A stretch of 64,000 nucleotides of DNA from Pseudonocardia halophobica (GCF_027922425.1 NZ_BSFQ01000005.1:277608-341607), one strand, 5' to 3'; shown: positions 27,071 to 36,744, numbered from the stretch's first letter. Numbers and translations: made by a program. The notes: generated by a model from the letters alone, not told the origin.

Positions 27071-28411
27071 ATGTACCCGGAGGACGCCGCGCCCGAGCAC
27101 CCGCAGGGTGCCGCGGCGTCCGCCGGACGCGCCGCGGACCTGGACTGGAACCTCCTCCCGGACCCCGTGCGGCACCGCCTGGCCGAGGTCGCGGGCATCG
27201 CGCTCGCCGGCCTCCCGCCGGCCGAGGTGCCCGGCGCGCTCCGCCAGTTCGCCCGCTTCACCCCGGCCAAGCGCGCCCGCCTCGGCGGCACGAAGCTGGT
27301 CCGCGAGCTGCGGGACAACGCGAGCTTCCGCACCGCCGTCGTCGCGTGGTGGGAGGAGCACCGGCCCGGCGAGCTCGCGGCGGGACCGGACGAACCCCTC
27401 ACGGCCGCGGCCGCCGCGGTGCTCACCGGCGCACCCGGCGCGCGGGGTGCGGTCGCCTCCGTCGCCCGGCGGGGCGACGCGGCCGAGGCCCGCGCCGAGC
27501 GCGACGAGGCCCTGGCCCGGGCGGACAAGCTGACCGTCGAGGTCGAGCGGCTGCGCGCCGAGCTGACCGAGGCCCGCGACCAGGCCCGCGAGGCCGCCGC
27601 GCAGCGCGAGCACGAGGTGGCGCAGCTGCGCCGCAAGGTGTCCGAGCAGGGCAGCAAGCTCCGGATCGCGCTCGACGCGCGGAGCGAGCTGGAGGCGGAG
27701 GTCGCCCGGCTGCGGGCGGGCGTCGACGACCGGCTGGCCGAGGTCGTGCGGGAACGGGACCGCGAGCGGGAGCGCGCCGAGGAGGAGCGCGCCCGCGCCC
27801 AGCGCGCCCAGGCCGAGGTCGCGGCCGCGCGCCAGGCGGCCAAGGAGGCCCGGCAGGGCGACGAGGTGCGGCTCGGGCTGCTGCTCGAGACCCTCGGGGG
27901 CGCCGTGCAGGGCCTGCGGCGCGAGCTCTCCCTCGGCGGCGGCGGGCCGCGTCCGGCGGACCTCGTCGCCGGTCCGGACGGCACCCGCGGCACCCCGGTC
28001 GTCAACCTCGCGACGCTCGACGCGCTGCTGGCCCTGCCCGCCGCACACCTCATCGTCGACGGCTACAACGTCAGCAAGACCGGCTACCCCGAGCTGCCGC
28101 TGGCCGACCAGCGCACCCGGCTCGTGGGGCAGCTCGGCGCGCTCGCCGCGCGGACCGGGGTCGAGGTCACCGTGGTGTTCGACGGCGCCGCGGTCAGCGC
28201 CGCGCAGACCCGCGGTGCACGCGGGGTGCGGGTGCTGTTCAGCGACCCGGGCGTGATCGCCGACGACGTCATCCGCGACCTCGTCGCCGCCGAGCCGCAG
28301 GGCCGGCCACTGCTGGTCGCGTCCTCGGACCGCGCGGTCGCCGCGTCGGTGCGCCGCCGCGGGGCGCACGCGGTGCCCTCCTCCGTGCTCCTCGGCCGCC
28401 TCCGCTCCTGA
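27071..28411 (+). CDS. NYN-domain (YacP-like) RNA-binding/nuclease protein
   Basis: The 446-residue protein has a helical N-terminal domain (about 20-140), a coiled coil (about 140-270) rich in Glu/Arg/Ala, and a C-terminal YacP-like NYN domain (about 325-446). The acidic residues are in LIVDGYN (Asp330), VVFDG, DDVI and SSDRAV, the PIN-like metal site. YacP-family proteins cut RNA in Bacillus. The coiled coil suggests a scaffold. The mRNA is probably leaderless. Confidence 0.85.
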   Translation: MYPEDAAPEHPQGAAASAGRAADLDWNLLPDPVRHRLAEVAGIALAGLPPAEVPGALRQFARFTPAKRARLGGTKLVRELRDNASFRTAVVAWWEEHRPGELAAGPDEPLTAAAAAVLTGAPGARGAVASVARRGDAAEARAERDEALARADKLTVEVERLRAELTEARDQAREAAAQREHEVAQLRRKVSEQGSKLRIALDARSELEAEVARLRAGVDDRLAEVVRERDRERERAEEERARAQRAQAEVAAARQAAKEARQGDEVRLGLLLETLGGAVQGLRRELSLGGGGPRPADLVAGPDGTRGTPVVNLATLDALLALPAAHLIVDGYNVSKTGYPELPLADQRTRLVGQLGALAARTGVEVTVVFDGAAVSAAQTRGARGVRVLFSDPGVIADDVIRDLVAAEPQGRPLLVASSDRAVAASVRRRGAHAVPSSVLLGRLRS

Positions 28412-28543
28412 TCTCGTTCCTGATCCCGCCCCTGATCTCCGCCGGGCCCGTCCGCGCAGGTCGGGGGCCTGTTCTCCGGAAACTGTCGGTGCCGCTCCGT
28501 ACGGTGCGCCCCGACGAGATCACCGGAGGCGAGGAGCGACACG

Positions 28544-28882
28544 ATGATCGTCGACTGCGACAGCTGCGAGGTCCGCGGGCGGTCCTGCGGGGACTGCGCG
28601 ATCGGGGTCCTGCTGGGCATGCCCGGGATGCCGGCGGAGGTGCCGTCGGCGGCGCCCGCGGCCGGTCCGCCGGCCCCGGCCGACGCGGACGGGGCGCCCG
28701 CCGTGGGCGACGGGTACCTGCCGTCCACCGCGCCACGGGTACAGCTCGACGCAGCCGAGCGGCAGGCGTTGGCCGTCCTGGCGGACCAGGGCCTGCTGCC
28801 GCGGTTGCGCTTGGTCCCGACGCGTACCCGCACCGTCACCGACATCGGGGGCGGCACGGCCGATCGCCGCAACGCTGTGTAG
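28544..28882 (+). CDS. Small Cys-motif protein conserved next to NlpC/P60 gene
   Basis: The 112-residue protein begins with Cys5-x2-Cys8-x6-Cys15-x2-Cys18, a likely zinc or Fe-S site, then a Pro/Ala-rich linker and a C-terminal helix QLDAAERQALAVLADQG. I do not know a function. It has a clear GAGGAG ribosome site. The gene lies between the NYN gene and the NlpC/P60 gene, and similar small proteins occur there in other actinomycetes as far as I recall. Confidence 0.68.
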   Translation: MIVDCDSCEVRGRSCGDCAIGVLLGMPGMPAEVPSAAPAAGPPAPADADGAPAVGDGYLPSTAPRVQLDAAERQALAVLADQGLLPRLRLVPTRTRTVTDIGGGTADRRNAV

Positions 28883-29131
28883 CGAATCGCGGCACCGATC
28901 GCGCCGGAAGGTCACGATCGGCGACGAGCGGGCGGACGACCGCTCACAGCACGGCTCACCGGCCGAGTCTGGACGGGTGAATCACACGCTCGTAATCTTC
29001 CCGCGACCTTGCGTGATCGGCCGTCGTCCCCAGGGCGGCCCGCGAGGTCACCGCCGCGGCGCCTCTCGGCGCCCCACCGCCCGGGATCCCCGACCCGGGC
29101 ACGGCGGGTGCGAGGAGGAGGTCACGTCCGC

Positions 29132-30373
29132 GTGCTGTCGTCCCGAGAGCGGAGGACCCGGCGGGCCGGAGCGGTCCGGACCGGCGCGCGGACCGCTGCA
29201 CGGGCCGGTGCACGGGCCGGTGCACGGGCCTCCGTGTCGGTCGCCCTGGTCGCCGCCGCGGTCGTCGCGTTCCCGGCGGGTACCGCGGCCGCGAACCCGA
29301 TCCTGCCGGGCATCCCCGGCGTGCCCGCCCCCGCCCCCGCTCCCGCCGATCCGGTGACCCCGGCGGCGCCGGGCGCTCCCGCGGACCCGGCCGCGCCGGC
29401 GGCGCCCCTCGCGCCCGAGGTGCAGGTTCCGGCCGCGCCCGAGCCGCCCCGCACCCCGGAGGAGGCGCGGCAGCGGCTCAACGACGTCCGGCACGAGGCC
29501 GAGGCACTCACCGAGCAGTGGCACGCCGCCACGGACGACCTCACGGCCAAGCAGACCGAGGCCGACCGGCTCCGCGAGGCGGTGGACCCGCTGCGGACCG
29601 CCGCCGACCAGGCCCGAGGGGACGAGGAGACCTACCGCGAGACGCTCGACGGCGTCACGCTCTCCTTCTACGAGAACGGCCGGCTGGACCAGTTCAACGC
29701 CCTGCTCGCCAGCTCCTCCCCGCAGGCCTACCTCGACCAGATGTCGGCCCTGGAGACCCTGTCGGCGGACCGGCTCGTCGTGCTCGACGACCTGAAGGAC
29801 AAGGTCGACCGCGCCGCGCACACCCAGGCCGAGGCGGACGACGCGACCCTGCGCGCCCAGACCGCCGCGGACGACGCCCGCCGGGCCGCGGACGAGATCG
29901 GGACCCGCAAGGCCGACGCCGAGAAGCGGATCGGCGAGGCCGAGGCCCTGCTCCGCCAGCTGAGCCCGGCCGAGATCGCGGACCTCAACGGGCCCGCCGA
30001 GGACGCGCCGGACATCCTGCTCGGCACCGGCGTGGGCGCCGACGCACTGCGGGCGGCCGCGACCAAGCTCGGCCGGCCATACGTGTGGGGCGCCAGCGGG
30101 CCGGGCTCGTTCGACTGCTCCGGGCTGACCTCGTGGGCGTTCAAGCAGGCCGGGATCACGCTGCCGCGCTCGAGCAGCGCGCAGTCCCGGGTCGGCACGC
30201 CGGTGTCCTGGAGCGACATGCGGCCCGGGGACCTCGTCTTCTACTACTCCCCGGTGAGCCACGTCGGCATCTACGCCGGCGGCGGCAAGATGATCAACGC
30301 GCCGCAGAGCGGCGACGTCGTCAAGTACCAGACCGTGTCCCGCAGCGCGTTCACCGGCGCGCGGCGCCTCTGA
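29132..30373 (+). CDS. Secreted NlpC/P60 peptidoglycan endopeptidase (Rv2190c type)
   Basis: The 413-residue protein has a long positively charged N-region and signal peptide (cleavage near AAANP), an Ala/Pro linker, a coiled coil (about 110-285) and an NlpC/P60 domain with Cys329 (FDCSGLT), His377 (SHVGIYAG) and Asn390. It should cleave gamma-D-Glu-mDAP links in the wall. The coiled coil may auto-inhibit it, as in RipA-type proteins. Start choice: GTG 29132 with a GGAGGAGG box about 12 nt upstream; GTG 29108 is possible. Confidence 0.88.
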   Translation: MLSSRERRTRRAGAVRTGARTAARAGARAGARASVSVALVAAAVVAFPAGTAAANPILPGIPGVPAPAPAPADPVTPAAPGAPADPAAPAAPLAPEVQVPAAPEPPRTPEEARQRLNDVRHEAEALTEQWHAATDDLTAKQTEADRLREAVDPLRTAADQARGDEETYRETLDGVTLSFYENGRLDQFNALLASSSPQAYLDQMSALETLSADRLVVLDDLKDKVDRAAHTQAEADDATLRAQTAADDARRAADEIGTRKADAEKRIGEAEALLRQLSPAEIADLNGPAEDAPDILLGTGVGADALRAAATKLGRPYVWGASGPGSFDCSGLTSWAFKQAGITLPRSSSAQSRVGTPVSWSDMRPGDLVFYYSPVSHVGIYAGGGKMINAPQSGDVVKYQTVSRSAFTGARRL

Positions 30374-30506
30374 CCTCGTCCGCTCCCCGTGCCGCCGGCG
30401 GCCGGTTCGCCTCCCGCGATCCGGCCGCCGCGGACCTCCACGAAGCACCCGGCTCGGGTGCGCGCTGCGCCCGGCGGCGGGGCGCAGCGCGGCATCCCGG
30501 GCCCGC

Positions 30507-30512
30507 TAGGTT
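30507..30512 (+). promoter_or_regulatory. -10 box of leaderless pimB'
   Basis: TAGGTT, 6 nt before the GTG at 30519. Confidence 0.5.
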
Positions 30513-30518
30513 CGCCGG

Positions 30519-31646
30519 GTGGCCCGCACGCTCCTCGTCACGAACGACTTCCCGCCCCGGCGGGGTGGCATCCAGAACTACCTGCGGGCCCTCGCCGACC
30601 GGCTGCCGCCCGGGGAGCTGGCCGTCTACGCCCCGGCGTGGGAGGGCGCGGCCGAGTTCGACGCCGGCCTCGGCTACCCCGTCCACCGGCACCCGACGTC
30701 GTTGATGCTGCCGGTGCGCGACGTCGCCCGGCGGGCGGCCGGGTACGTCCGCGAGCACGGCGCCACCACCGTCTGGTTCGGCGCGGCGGCACCGTTGGCG
30801 CTGCTGGGGCCGGGGCTGCGCCGGACCGCGGGCGTCGAGCGGGTCGTGGCCAGCACGCACGGGCACGAGGTGGGCTGGTCGATGCTGCCCGGCGCCCGGC
30901 GGGCCCTGCGCCGCATCGGCGACGACGCCGACGTCGTCACCGTCGTGTCGCGCTACACGCGCGGGCGGTTCGCGTCGGCCTTCGGGCCGCGGGCGGCGCT
31001 CGAACACCTGCCGCCGGCCGTCGACACCGAGGTCTTCCGGCCGGACCCGGCCGCCCGGGACGCGCTGCGGGCGCGGTACGGGGTGGGGGAGGCCCCGGTC
31101 GTGACGTGCCTGTCCCGGCTGGTGGCGCGCAAGGGACAGGATGCGCTGATCGAGGCCCTGGCCCCGCTGCGAGAACGGGTCCCGGGCACCCGGCTGCTGA
31201 TCGTCGGCGACGGGCCGGACCGTGACCGGCTGCCCCGGCTCGCGCAACGGCACGGGGTGAGCGCGCACGTGGTGTTCACCGGGCCGGTGCCCGCCGACGA
31301 GCTCGCCGCGCACCAGGCGGTGGGCGACGCGTTCGCGCTGCCCTGCCGGACGCGCGGCGGCGGGCTCGACGTCGAGGGCCTCGGCATCGTGCTGCTCGAG
31401 GCCTCGGCGTGCGGGGTGCCGGTCGTGGCGGGGGACAGCGGCGGAGCGCCGGAGACGGTGCGCGAGGGCGAGACGGGGCACGTCGTCGACGGCCGCGACC
31501 GCGACGCCCTGGTCGACGCCCTCGCCGACCTGCTCGCCGATCCCGATCGCGCGCGGAAGATGGGCGCCGCCGGCCGGGCCTGGATGCAGGAGGAGTGGAC
31601 CCTCCCCACCCAGGTCGCCCGGCTGCGGGCCTTCCTCGCCGGGTAG
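30519..31646 (+). CDS. pimB: GT4 mannosyltransferase PimB' (PIM1 alpha-1,6-mannosyltransferase)
   Basis: The 375-residue GT-B fold enzyme begins TNDFPPRRGGIQNYL and has the EX7E-like GLDVEGLGIVLLEASACG near residues 285-302. It is the orthologue of Rv2188c by sequence features and position. It uses GDP-mannose to make phosphatidylinositol dimannoside at the cytoplasmic side of the membrane. The stop is 5 nt from the convergent fadD15. Confidence 0.9.
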   Translation: MARTLLVTNDFPPRRGGIQNYLRALADRLPPGELAVYAPAWEGAAEFDAGLGYPVHRHPTSLMLPVRDVARRAAGYVREHGATTVWFGAAAPLALLGPGLRRTAGVERVVASTHGHEVGWSMLPGARRALRRIGDDADVVTVVSRYTRGRFASAFGPRAALEHLPPAVDTEVFRPDPAARDALRARYGVGEAPVVTCLSRLVARKGQDALIEALAPLRERVPGTRLLIVGDGPDRDRLPRLAQRHGVSAHVVFTGPVPADELAAHQAVGDAFALPCRTRGGGLDVEGLGIVLLEASACGVPVVAGDSGGAPETVREGETGHVVDGRDRDALVDALADLLADPDRARKMGAAGRAWMQEEWTLPTQVARLRAFLAG

Positions 31647-31651
31647 ACCCC

Positions 31652-33463
31652 TTACGCCGGCTGCGGGGTCTCGGCGGGCGCGTAGATCGCGGCGATCTCG
31701 GCGGCGTACTGCTGCGCCACGACCGCTCGCTTCACCTTCAGCGTGGGCGTGAGCTCCCCGCCCGCCTCGGTGAAGTCGACGGGCAGGATGCGGAACTTGC
31801 GGATCCGCTCGGCCCGCGACACCGCCTGGTTGGCCTCCTCGACCGCGGCGGCGATCTCCCCGCGCAGCTCCGGGTCGTCGACCAGGTCGGCGGCCGAGGC
31901 CGGGTCGCCCGTGGCGGCCTTGCCGTGACGCTCGCGCCAGCCGGGCAGGGCCTCCGGGTCGATGGTGACCAGCGCACCGATGAAGGGCTTGCCGTCGCCG
32001 ACGACCATGCACTGCCCGACGAGCGGGTGCGCCCGCAGCCGGTCCTCCAGCACCGCGGGGGCGACGTTCTTGCCGCCCGCGGTCACCAGGATCTCCTTCT
32101 TGCGGCCGGTGATGGTGAGGTAGCCGGCGTCGTCGAGCTCGCCGATGTCGCCGCTGTGGAACCAGCCGCCCTCGAGCGCCTCGGCGGTGGCCTTCTCGTT
32201 CTGCCAGTACCCGCGGAACACGATGTCGCCGCGGAGCAGGATCTCGCCGTCGTCGGCGATCCGGACGCCGTGGCCGGGCACCGGCCGGCCGACCGTGCCG
32301 ACCCGCTGCGCCGACAGCGCGTTGACGGTGATGCCGGCGCTGGTCTCGGTGAGGCCGTAGCCCTCGAGGATCGGCAGCCCGATGCCGCGGAAGAAGTGCC
32401 CGAGGCGCTCGCCGAGCGGGGCGCTGCCGGACACCGCGGCAACGACGCGGCCGCCGGTCGCGGCGCGCAGCCTGCCGTAGACGAGCTTGTCGAACACGGC
32501 GTGCTTCACCTTGAGCCCGAGGCCGGGGCCGCCGGTGTCCTGCGCCTGCGACCAGGCGATCGCGGTGTCCGCGGCGGCGTCGAAGATCCGGCCCTTGCCC
32601 TCGTCGTGCGCCTTCTGCCGGGCGCCGTTGTAGACCTTCTCGAACACGCGCGGGACGGCGAGCAGGAAGGTCGGGCGGAAGGTCTGCAGGTCCGGCAGCA
32701 GGTTCTTGGTGTCCGGGGTGTGCCCGATGACGGTGCGCGAGGCGATGGCGCCGCACTGGATGACCTTGCCGAAGACGTGCGCCAGCGGCAGGAACAGCAG
32801 CACCGAGCCGGTGTCGGTGAGCAGCTCGGAGAGCACCGCCCGGGTCGACGCGATCTCGGTGAGCAGGTTGCGGTGGGTCAGCTCGCAGCCCTTGGGGCGG
32901 CCCGTGGTGCCCGACGTGTAGATCAGCGTGGCCAGGTCGTCCGCCTTCACGGCCCGGCGGCGTTCGTGGACCTGCTCGTCGGCGAGGTCCTTGCCCGCGG
33001 CGACGAGCTCGTCGACCGCGCCGGACGCGATCTCCTTGACGAACTTCAGCGTGACGCCGGCCCCGGCGACCAGCGCCGCGTGGTCGGCCGTCTCGACGAC
33101 GATGCCGACCGCGCCGGAGTCGGAGAGGATCCACTCGATCTGCGAGGCCGAGGACGTCTCGTAGATCGGCACGGTGACCCCGCCGACGGCGAGGATCGCG
33201 AAGTCGACCAGCGTCCACTCGTAGCGGGTGCGGGACAGCAGCGCGACGCGGTCGCCCGGCCCGACGCCGGAGGCGATCAGCCCCCGCGCGACCGCGGTGA
33301 CCTGCGCGGCGAACTCGGCGGCGGAGACGTCCCGCCAGCCGCCGGCCTGCTGGACGCGCAGCAGCGTGGTCCGCGGGACCTCGGCCTCGTTCGCGTAGAC
33401 GGCGTCGAGGAGGTTCTCCTCCGGACCGACCGTGACGGTCGCCGGGACGCTGTACTCACGCAC
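31652..33463 (-). CDS. Long-chain acyl-CoA ligase FadD15
   Basis: The 603-residue AMP-forming ligase has the P-loop motif YTSGTTGRPKGCE near residue 180, YGLTE, and the hinge GRKKE region. It activates fatty acids to acyl-CoA. The neighbour order matches Rv2187 (fadD15). A GGAGG box lies 8 nt before the GTG start; a TAACCT -10 box is at 33496-33491. Confidence 0.93.
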   Translation of the reverse strand: MREYSVPATVTVGPEENLLDAVYANEAEVPRTTLLRVQQAGGWRDVSAAEFAAQVTAVARGLIASGVGPGDRVALLSRTRYEWTLVDFAILAVGGVTVPIYETSSASQIEWILSDSGAVGIVVETADHAALVAGAGVTLKFVKEIASGAVDELVAAGKDLADEQVHERRRAVKADDLATLIYTSGTTGRPKGCELTHRNLLTEIASTRAVLSELLTDTGSVLLFLPLAHVFGKVIQCGAIASRTVIGHTPDTKNLLPDLQTFRPTFLLAVPRVFEKVYNGARQKAHDEGKGRIFDAAADTAIAWSQAQDTGGPGLGLKVKHAVFDKLVYGRLRAATGGRVVAAVSGSAPLGERLGHFFRGIGLPILEGYGLTETSAGITVNALSAQRVGTVGRPVPGHGVRIADDGEILLRGDIVFRGYWQNEKATAEALEGGWFHSGDIGELDDAGYLTITGRKKEILVTAGGKNVAPAVLEDRLRAHPLVGQCMVVGDGKPFIGALVTIDPEALPGWRERHGKAATGDPASAADLVDDPELRGEIAAAVEEANQAVSRAERIRKFRILPVDFTEAGGELTPTLKVKRAVVAQQYAAEIAAIYAPAETPQPA

Positions 33464-33490
33464 GATCCTGACCTCCTGGCCGGCGTTGGC

Positions 33491-33496
33491 AGGTTA
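33491..33496 (-). promoter_or_regulatory. -10 box of fadD15
   Basis: TAACCT on the minus strand, 28 nt before the GTG. The leader holds the GGAGG ribosome site. Confidence 0.45.
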
Positions 33497-33665
33497 CTCG
33501 TGAGGAAAGATAGCGCGTCGCCGCGCGGATCGGCAGGGCACCGGGTGTCCGGCTTGTCCGGTTCGCCCCGCCGGGCCCGCGCGGCCCCCGGTCCGGCCCG
33601 TCCGGGCCCCCGTCGCAGGTCCCGCAGGTCGGGGCGGGAGGATCGGGCCCGCGAGGAGGTGGCCG

Positions 33666-34079
33666 GTGCCCAGTGTGGACGTGGTGGACGAGACATTCCT
33701 GGCCGTACCCCCTGCGCGCGTCGCGGCCGAGTTCGCCGACCCGGGGGCCTGGCCGGCGCTCTGGCCGGACCTGCGGCTGGAGGTGCTCGCCGACCGCGGC
33801 GTCGAGGGCGTGCGCTGGACCGTGGGCGGCGCGCTGACCGGGAGCATGGAGGTGTGGCTGGAGGCCGTGCTCGACGGCACCGTCGTCCACTACTTCCTGC
33901 GCGCCGACCCCACGGGCCCGGACGGCCTGCCGGCGCGGTGGCCGCGCCGCCGTGCCACCGCCGAGACCCAGCGCCGGCAGCGCGCCGCCAAGCGGATCGC
34001 GTTCGCGCTCAAGGCGCGGCTGGAGGCGGGCCGGGCGCCGGGCGAGCCCCCGCCGACGGACCTGACGCGCCGGGCCTGA
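33666..34079 (+). CDS. SRPBCC-fold protein (Rv2186c position)
   Basis: The 137-residue protein looks like a START/SRPBCC fold: N-terminal strand VDVVDETFLAVPPARVAAEF, beta-sheet in the middle and a long C-terminal helix. No ligand is known. It has a GAGGAGG ribosome site before the GTG. The last codons lie inside a 14-bp tandem repeat that contains the stop codon. Confidence 0.75.
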   Translation: MPSVDVVDETFLAVPPARVAAEFADPGAWPALWPDLRLEVLADRGVEGVRWTVGGALTGSMEVWLEAVLDGTVVHYFLRADPTGPDGLPARWPRRRATAETQRRQRAAKRIAFALKARLEAGRAPGEPPPTDLTRRA

Positions 34080-34118
34080 CGCGCCGGGCCTGACGCGCCC
34101 GGCCTGACGCGCCCGGCC
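34063..34118. repeat. Four 14-bp tandem repeats containing a stop codon
   Basis: TGACGCGCCGGGCC repeated four times (34063, 34077, 34091, 34105; the last two differ by one base). The SRPBCC gene stop is the TGA of the second copy. Confidence 0.92.
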
Positions 34119-34182
34119 GACGCGCCGGCGCCCCCGACGCGCCGGGCCGGGCGGAACGGCCCTCACGTAGCGTCTGCAGATC

Positions 34183-34971
34183 ATGCGGGTGCATGTGGTC
34201 TCCGACGTGCACGGCAACGTCGAGGCCCTGGCCAGGGCGGCCGACGGCGCCGACGCGGTGTTCGTGCTCGGCGACCTGATCGACTTCGTGGACTACCGGA
34301 ACCCCGAGGGCGGCATCCTGGGCCGCGTCCTGGGCCCCGAGGTGAGCCGCCGGTTCGGCGAGGTGCGCCGGTCGGGCGGCCCCGGCGACCTGCGGGAGTT
34401 CGCGCGGCAGGCCTGGTCGCGCATCCCGGACCCGGCCGCGGTGATCGAGGAGGCCATCGCCGAGCAGTACGAGGCGATGTTCCCCGTGCTCCCGGACCCG
34501 ACGTGGGCGATCCCGGGCAACGTCGACGTCCCCGACCTCTGGCCCGCGCACGTGCGGTCCGGTACCCGGGTGCCCGACGGCGAGGTGGTCGAGATCTGCG
34601 GGCTGCGCGTCGGGTTCGTGGGCGGGGTGCCGCTGCCGCCCGGCTTCCCGCCGCGCAGGGGCGGGCCGTGGCGCCCGCACCTCGTCCCGTCCGAGGACTA
34701 CGTGGCGGCCGTCGGCAAGCTCACGGACGTCGAGCTGCTCTGCACCCACGCCCCGCCCGCGGTCCCGGCGCTGCACTACGACGTCGTCACCAAGCGCCGT
34801 GAGCTGCCCGGCCAGGGGCTGGTGGAGCTGATCGAGCGGGACCGGCCGCGCGCCGCGCTGTTCGGGCACGTCCACCAGCCGCTGGCGCAGCGGGCCCGGC
34901 TCGGCCCGACCGAGTGCGTCAACGTCGGCCACTTCCGGAAGACGGGCGAGCCGTACGTACTGCGCTGGTGA
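34183..34971 (+). CDS. Metallophosphoesterase
   Basis: The 262-residue calcineurin-like phosphoesterase has all family motifs: DVHGN (Asp8, His10), GDLIDF, GNVD, CTHAPP and GHVHQP. It should bind two metal ions. The substrate is unknown. It has a TAGCGT -10-like box at 34168, 9 nt before the ATG. Neighbours are two SRPBCC genes. Confidence 0.88.
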   Translation: MRVHVVSDVHGNVEALARAADGADAVFVLGDLIDFVDYRNPEGGILGRVLGPEVSRRFGEVRRSGGPGDLREFARQAWSRIPDPAAVIEEAIAEQYEAMFPVLPDPTWAIPGNVDVPDLWPAHVRSGTRVPDGEVVEICGLRVGFVGGVPLPPGFPPRRGGPWRPHLVPSEDYVAAVGKLTDVELLCTHAPPAVPALHYDVVTKRRELPGQGLVELIERDRPRAALFGHVHQPLAQRARLGPTECVNVGHFRKTGEPYVLRW

Positions 34972-34980
34972 TCCGCCCGG

Positions 34981-34986
34981 TAACGT
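34981..34986 (+). promoter_or_regulatory. -10 box of leaderless SRPBCC gene
   Basis: TAACGT, 7 nt before the ATG at 34994. Confidence 0.5.
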
Positions 34987-34993
34987 GCGCGGC

Positions 34994-35446
34994 ATGGCCG
35001 ACGCGACGACGTCCTCGATCACCATCGACGCCGACCCCGAGACGGTCATGGCGGTCATCGCGGACTTCGAGGCCTACCCCGAGTGGGCGGACCAGGTGAA
35101 GACGGTCGAGATCCTCGACAAGGGCGCGGGGTCCGACCCCGCCCGCGCCGACCGCGTCCGGTTCTCCATGGACGCCGGCCCGATCAAGGACACCTACACG
35201 CTGGACTACGACTGGGCGTCCGACGGCCGCTCCGTCAGCTGGACCCTGGTCAAGGGCCAGATGCAGAAGGCGCAGAACGGCTCCTACACGCTGGAGTCGG
35301 CGGGCGGCGCGCCCACGACGGTGACCTACAGCCTCGCCGTGGACCTCAACATCCCGATGATCGGCATGTTGCGCCGCAAGGCCGAGAAGGTGATCATCGA
35401 CACCGCGCTGAAGGGTCTGAAGCGCCGGGTGGAGAGCCGCTCCTGA
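34994..35446 (+). CDS. SRPBCC-fold protein (Rv2185c type)
   Basis: The 150-residue polyketide cyclase/START-like protein has the EAYPEWADQVKTVEIL segment and a C-terminal helix (LKGLKRRVES). It corresponds to Rv2185c by position and by sequence features. It may bind lipid; no catalytic residues can be assigned. The mRNA is probably leaderless. Confidence 0.85.
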   Translation: MADATTSSITIDADPETVMAVIADFEAYPEWADQVKTVEILDKGAGSDPARADRVRFSMDAGPIKDTYTLDYDWASDGRSVSWTLVKGQMQKAQNGSYTLESAGGAPTTVTYSLAVDLNIPMIGMLRRKAEKVIIDTALKGLKRRVESRS

Positions 35447-35465
35447 GCGCACGCCCCGTGGCGGC

Positions 35466-35471
35466 TACGCT
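35466..35471 (+). promoter_or_regulatory. -10 box of leaderless ArsA-like gene
   Basis: TACGCT, 7 nt before the GTG at 35479. Confidence 0.45.
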
Positions 35472-35478
35472 GCCGCGC

Positions 35479-36744
35479 GTGCGGGTCGTGCTGTTCACCG
35501 GCAAGGGGGGCGTCGGGAAGACGACGCTCGCCGCGGCCACGGCCGCCCGCCTGGCGCGTGCGGGGCGCAAGACCCTCGTCGTCTCGACCGACCCCGCGCA
35601 CTCCCTCGGGGACGCGCTCGGCGAGCGCCTCGACGACACCACCGAGAACGAGCCGGCCGACCTCGGCAGCGGGCTGTTCGCCGCGCACGTCGACACCCGG
35701 GTGCTGCTCGACGACACGTGGGCCGAGCTGCAGGGACACCTGCGCACGGTGCTGGCCGGGGCCGGGATCGACGAGCTGGTGGCCGACGAGCTCACCGTGC
35801 TGCCGGGCGTCGAGGACCTGCTCGCGCTCGCCGAGGTGCACCGGCTCGCGACCTCCGGGCTGTGGGAGGTGGTGGTGGTCGACTGCGGCCCCACCGCCGA
35901 GACGCTGCGCCTGCTCGGCCTGCCCGAGGCGCTGTCCGGGTACCTGGAGCGGCTCTTCCCCGCGCACCGCCGGGCGGTCCGCGGGATGATCGCCGGGCTG
36001 GCCTCGGGACGGACCGGCGCCGAGCGGTCCGCGGGCTGGGACCGCACGGTCGACGCCCTGGACCGGCTCGCCGCGCAGCTCGCCGGGCTGCGCGCCATGC
36101 TGGCCGACCGCGAGGAGACCTCGATCCGCCTGGTCCTGACCCCCGAGCGGGTCGTCGCCGCGGAGACCCGCCGCACGCTGACCGCCCTGGCCCTGCACGA
36201 CCTGCAGGTCGACGGCCTGGTGGTCAACCGGGTCATGCCCGCGCCGCCGCCGTCGCTGCGCGGCCCGACCGCGCGCTGGCTGCGCGAGCGGCACACCGAG
36301 CAGCAGGCCGTGCTGGCCGAGGTGCGGGCGGAGTGCGGCGACGCCGTGCCGCTCGCGACCGTGCCCTACACCGCGGCCGAGCCCACGGGCGTGGAGGCGC
36401 TCATCGCGCTCGCCGGGAGCCTGTACGGGACGGCGGACCCCGCGGCCCCCGGCCCGGCCACGGGTCCGGTCCTGCGGCTCGAGCGCTCCGCGGGCGACGG
36501 CACCTCCGCCGACTCGGAGTTCGAGCTGGCCCTGCGCCTGCCCGGCGCGGCCGACGGCCCGCTGGATCTCACCCGCGTCGGCGACGAGCTGGTGGTCACC
36601 GTGGGCGCCACGCGCCGGCGGGTGAGCCTGCCGGCCGTGCTGCGCCGGTGCGAGGTCACGGGCGCCCGGCTGGTGGGCGAGGGCCACGCGACGGACCTGG
36701 TCGTGGTGTTCGCGCCGGACCCGGCGCTCTGGATGCGGCGATGA
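35479..36744 (+). CDS. ArsA/GET3-like ATPase (Rv2184c type)
   Basis: The 421-residue protein has a deviant Walker A GKGGVGKTT (7-15), the STDPAHS switch motif and a C-terminal beta-rich domain (about 330-421) with hydrophobic strands. It belongs to the ArsA/Get3 family but no ars genes are near. The role is unknown; membrane-protein targeting is possible. GTG 35479 is used because the P-loop strand then starts at residue 1 and a -10 box lies 7 nt before. Confidence 0.85.
   Translation: MRVVLFTGKGGVGKTTLAAATAARLARAGRKTLVVSTDPAHSLGDALGERLDDTTENEPADLGSGLFAAHVDTRVLLDDTWAELQGHLRTVLAGAGIDELVADELTVLPGVEDLLALAEVHRLATSGLWEVVVVDCGPTAETLRLLGLPEALSGYLERLFPAHRRAVRGMIAGLASGRTGAERSAGWDRTVDALDRLAAQLAGLRAMLADREETSIRLVLTPERVVAAETRRTLTALALHDLQVDGLVVNRVMPAPPPSLRGPTARWLRERHTEQQAVLAEVRAECGDAVPLATVPYTAAEPTGVEALIALAGSLYGTADPAAPGPATGPVLRLERSAGDGTSADSEFELALRLPGAADGPLDLTRVGDELVVTVGATRRRVSLPAVLRRCEVTGARLVGEGHATDLVVVFAPDPALWMRR

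Noticed and set aside
28883..29131. c-di-AMP (ydaO) riboswitch before the NlpC/P60 gene
   Set aside because: The gene class fits, but I could not match the conserved ydaO core; only a GGGTGAAT-like fragment is present.
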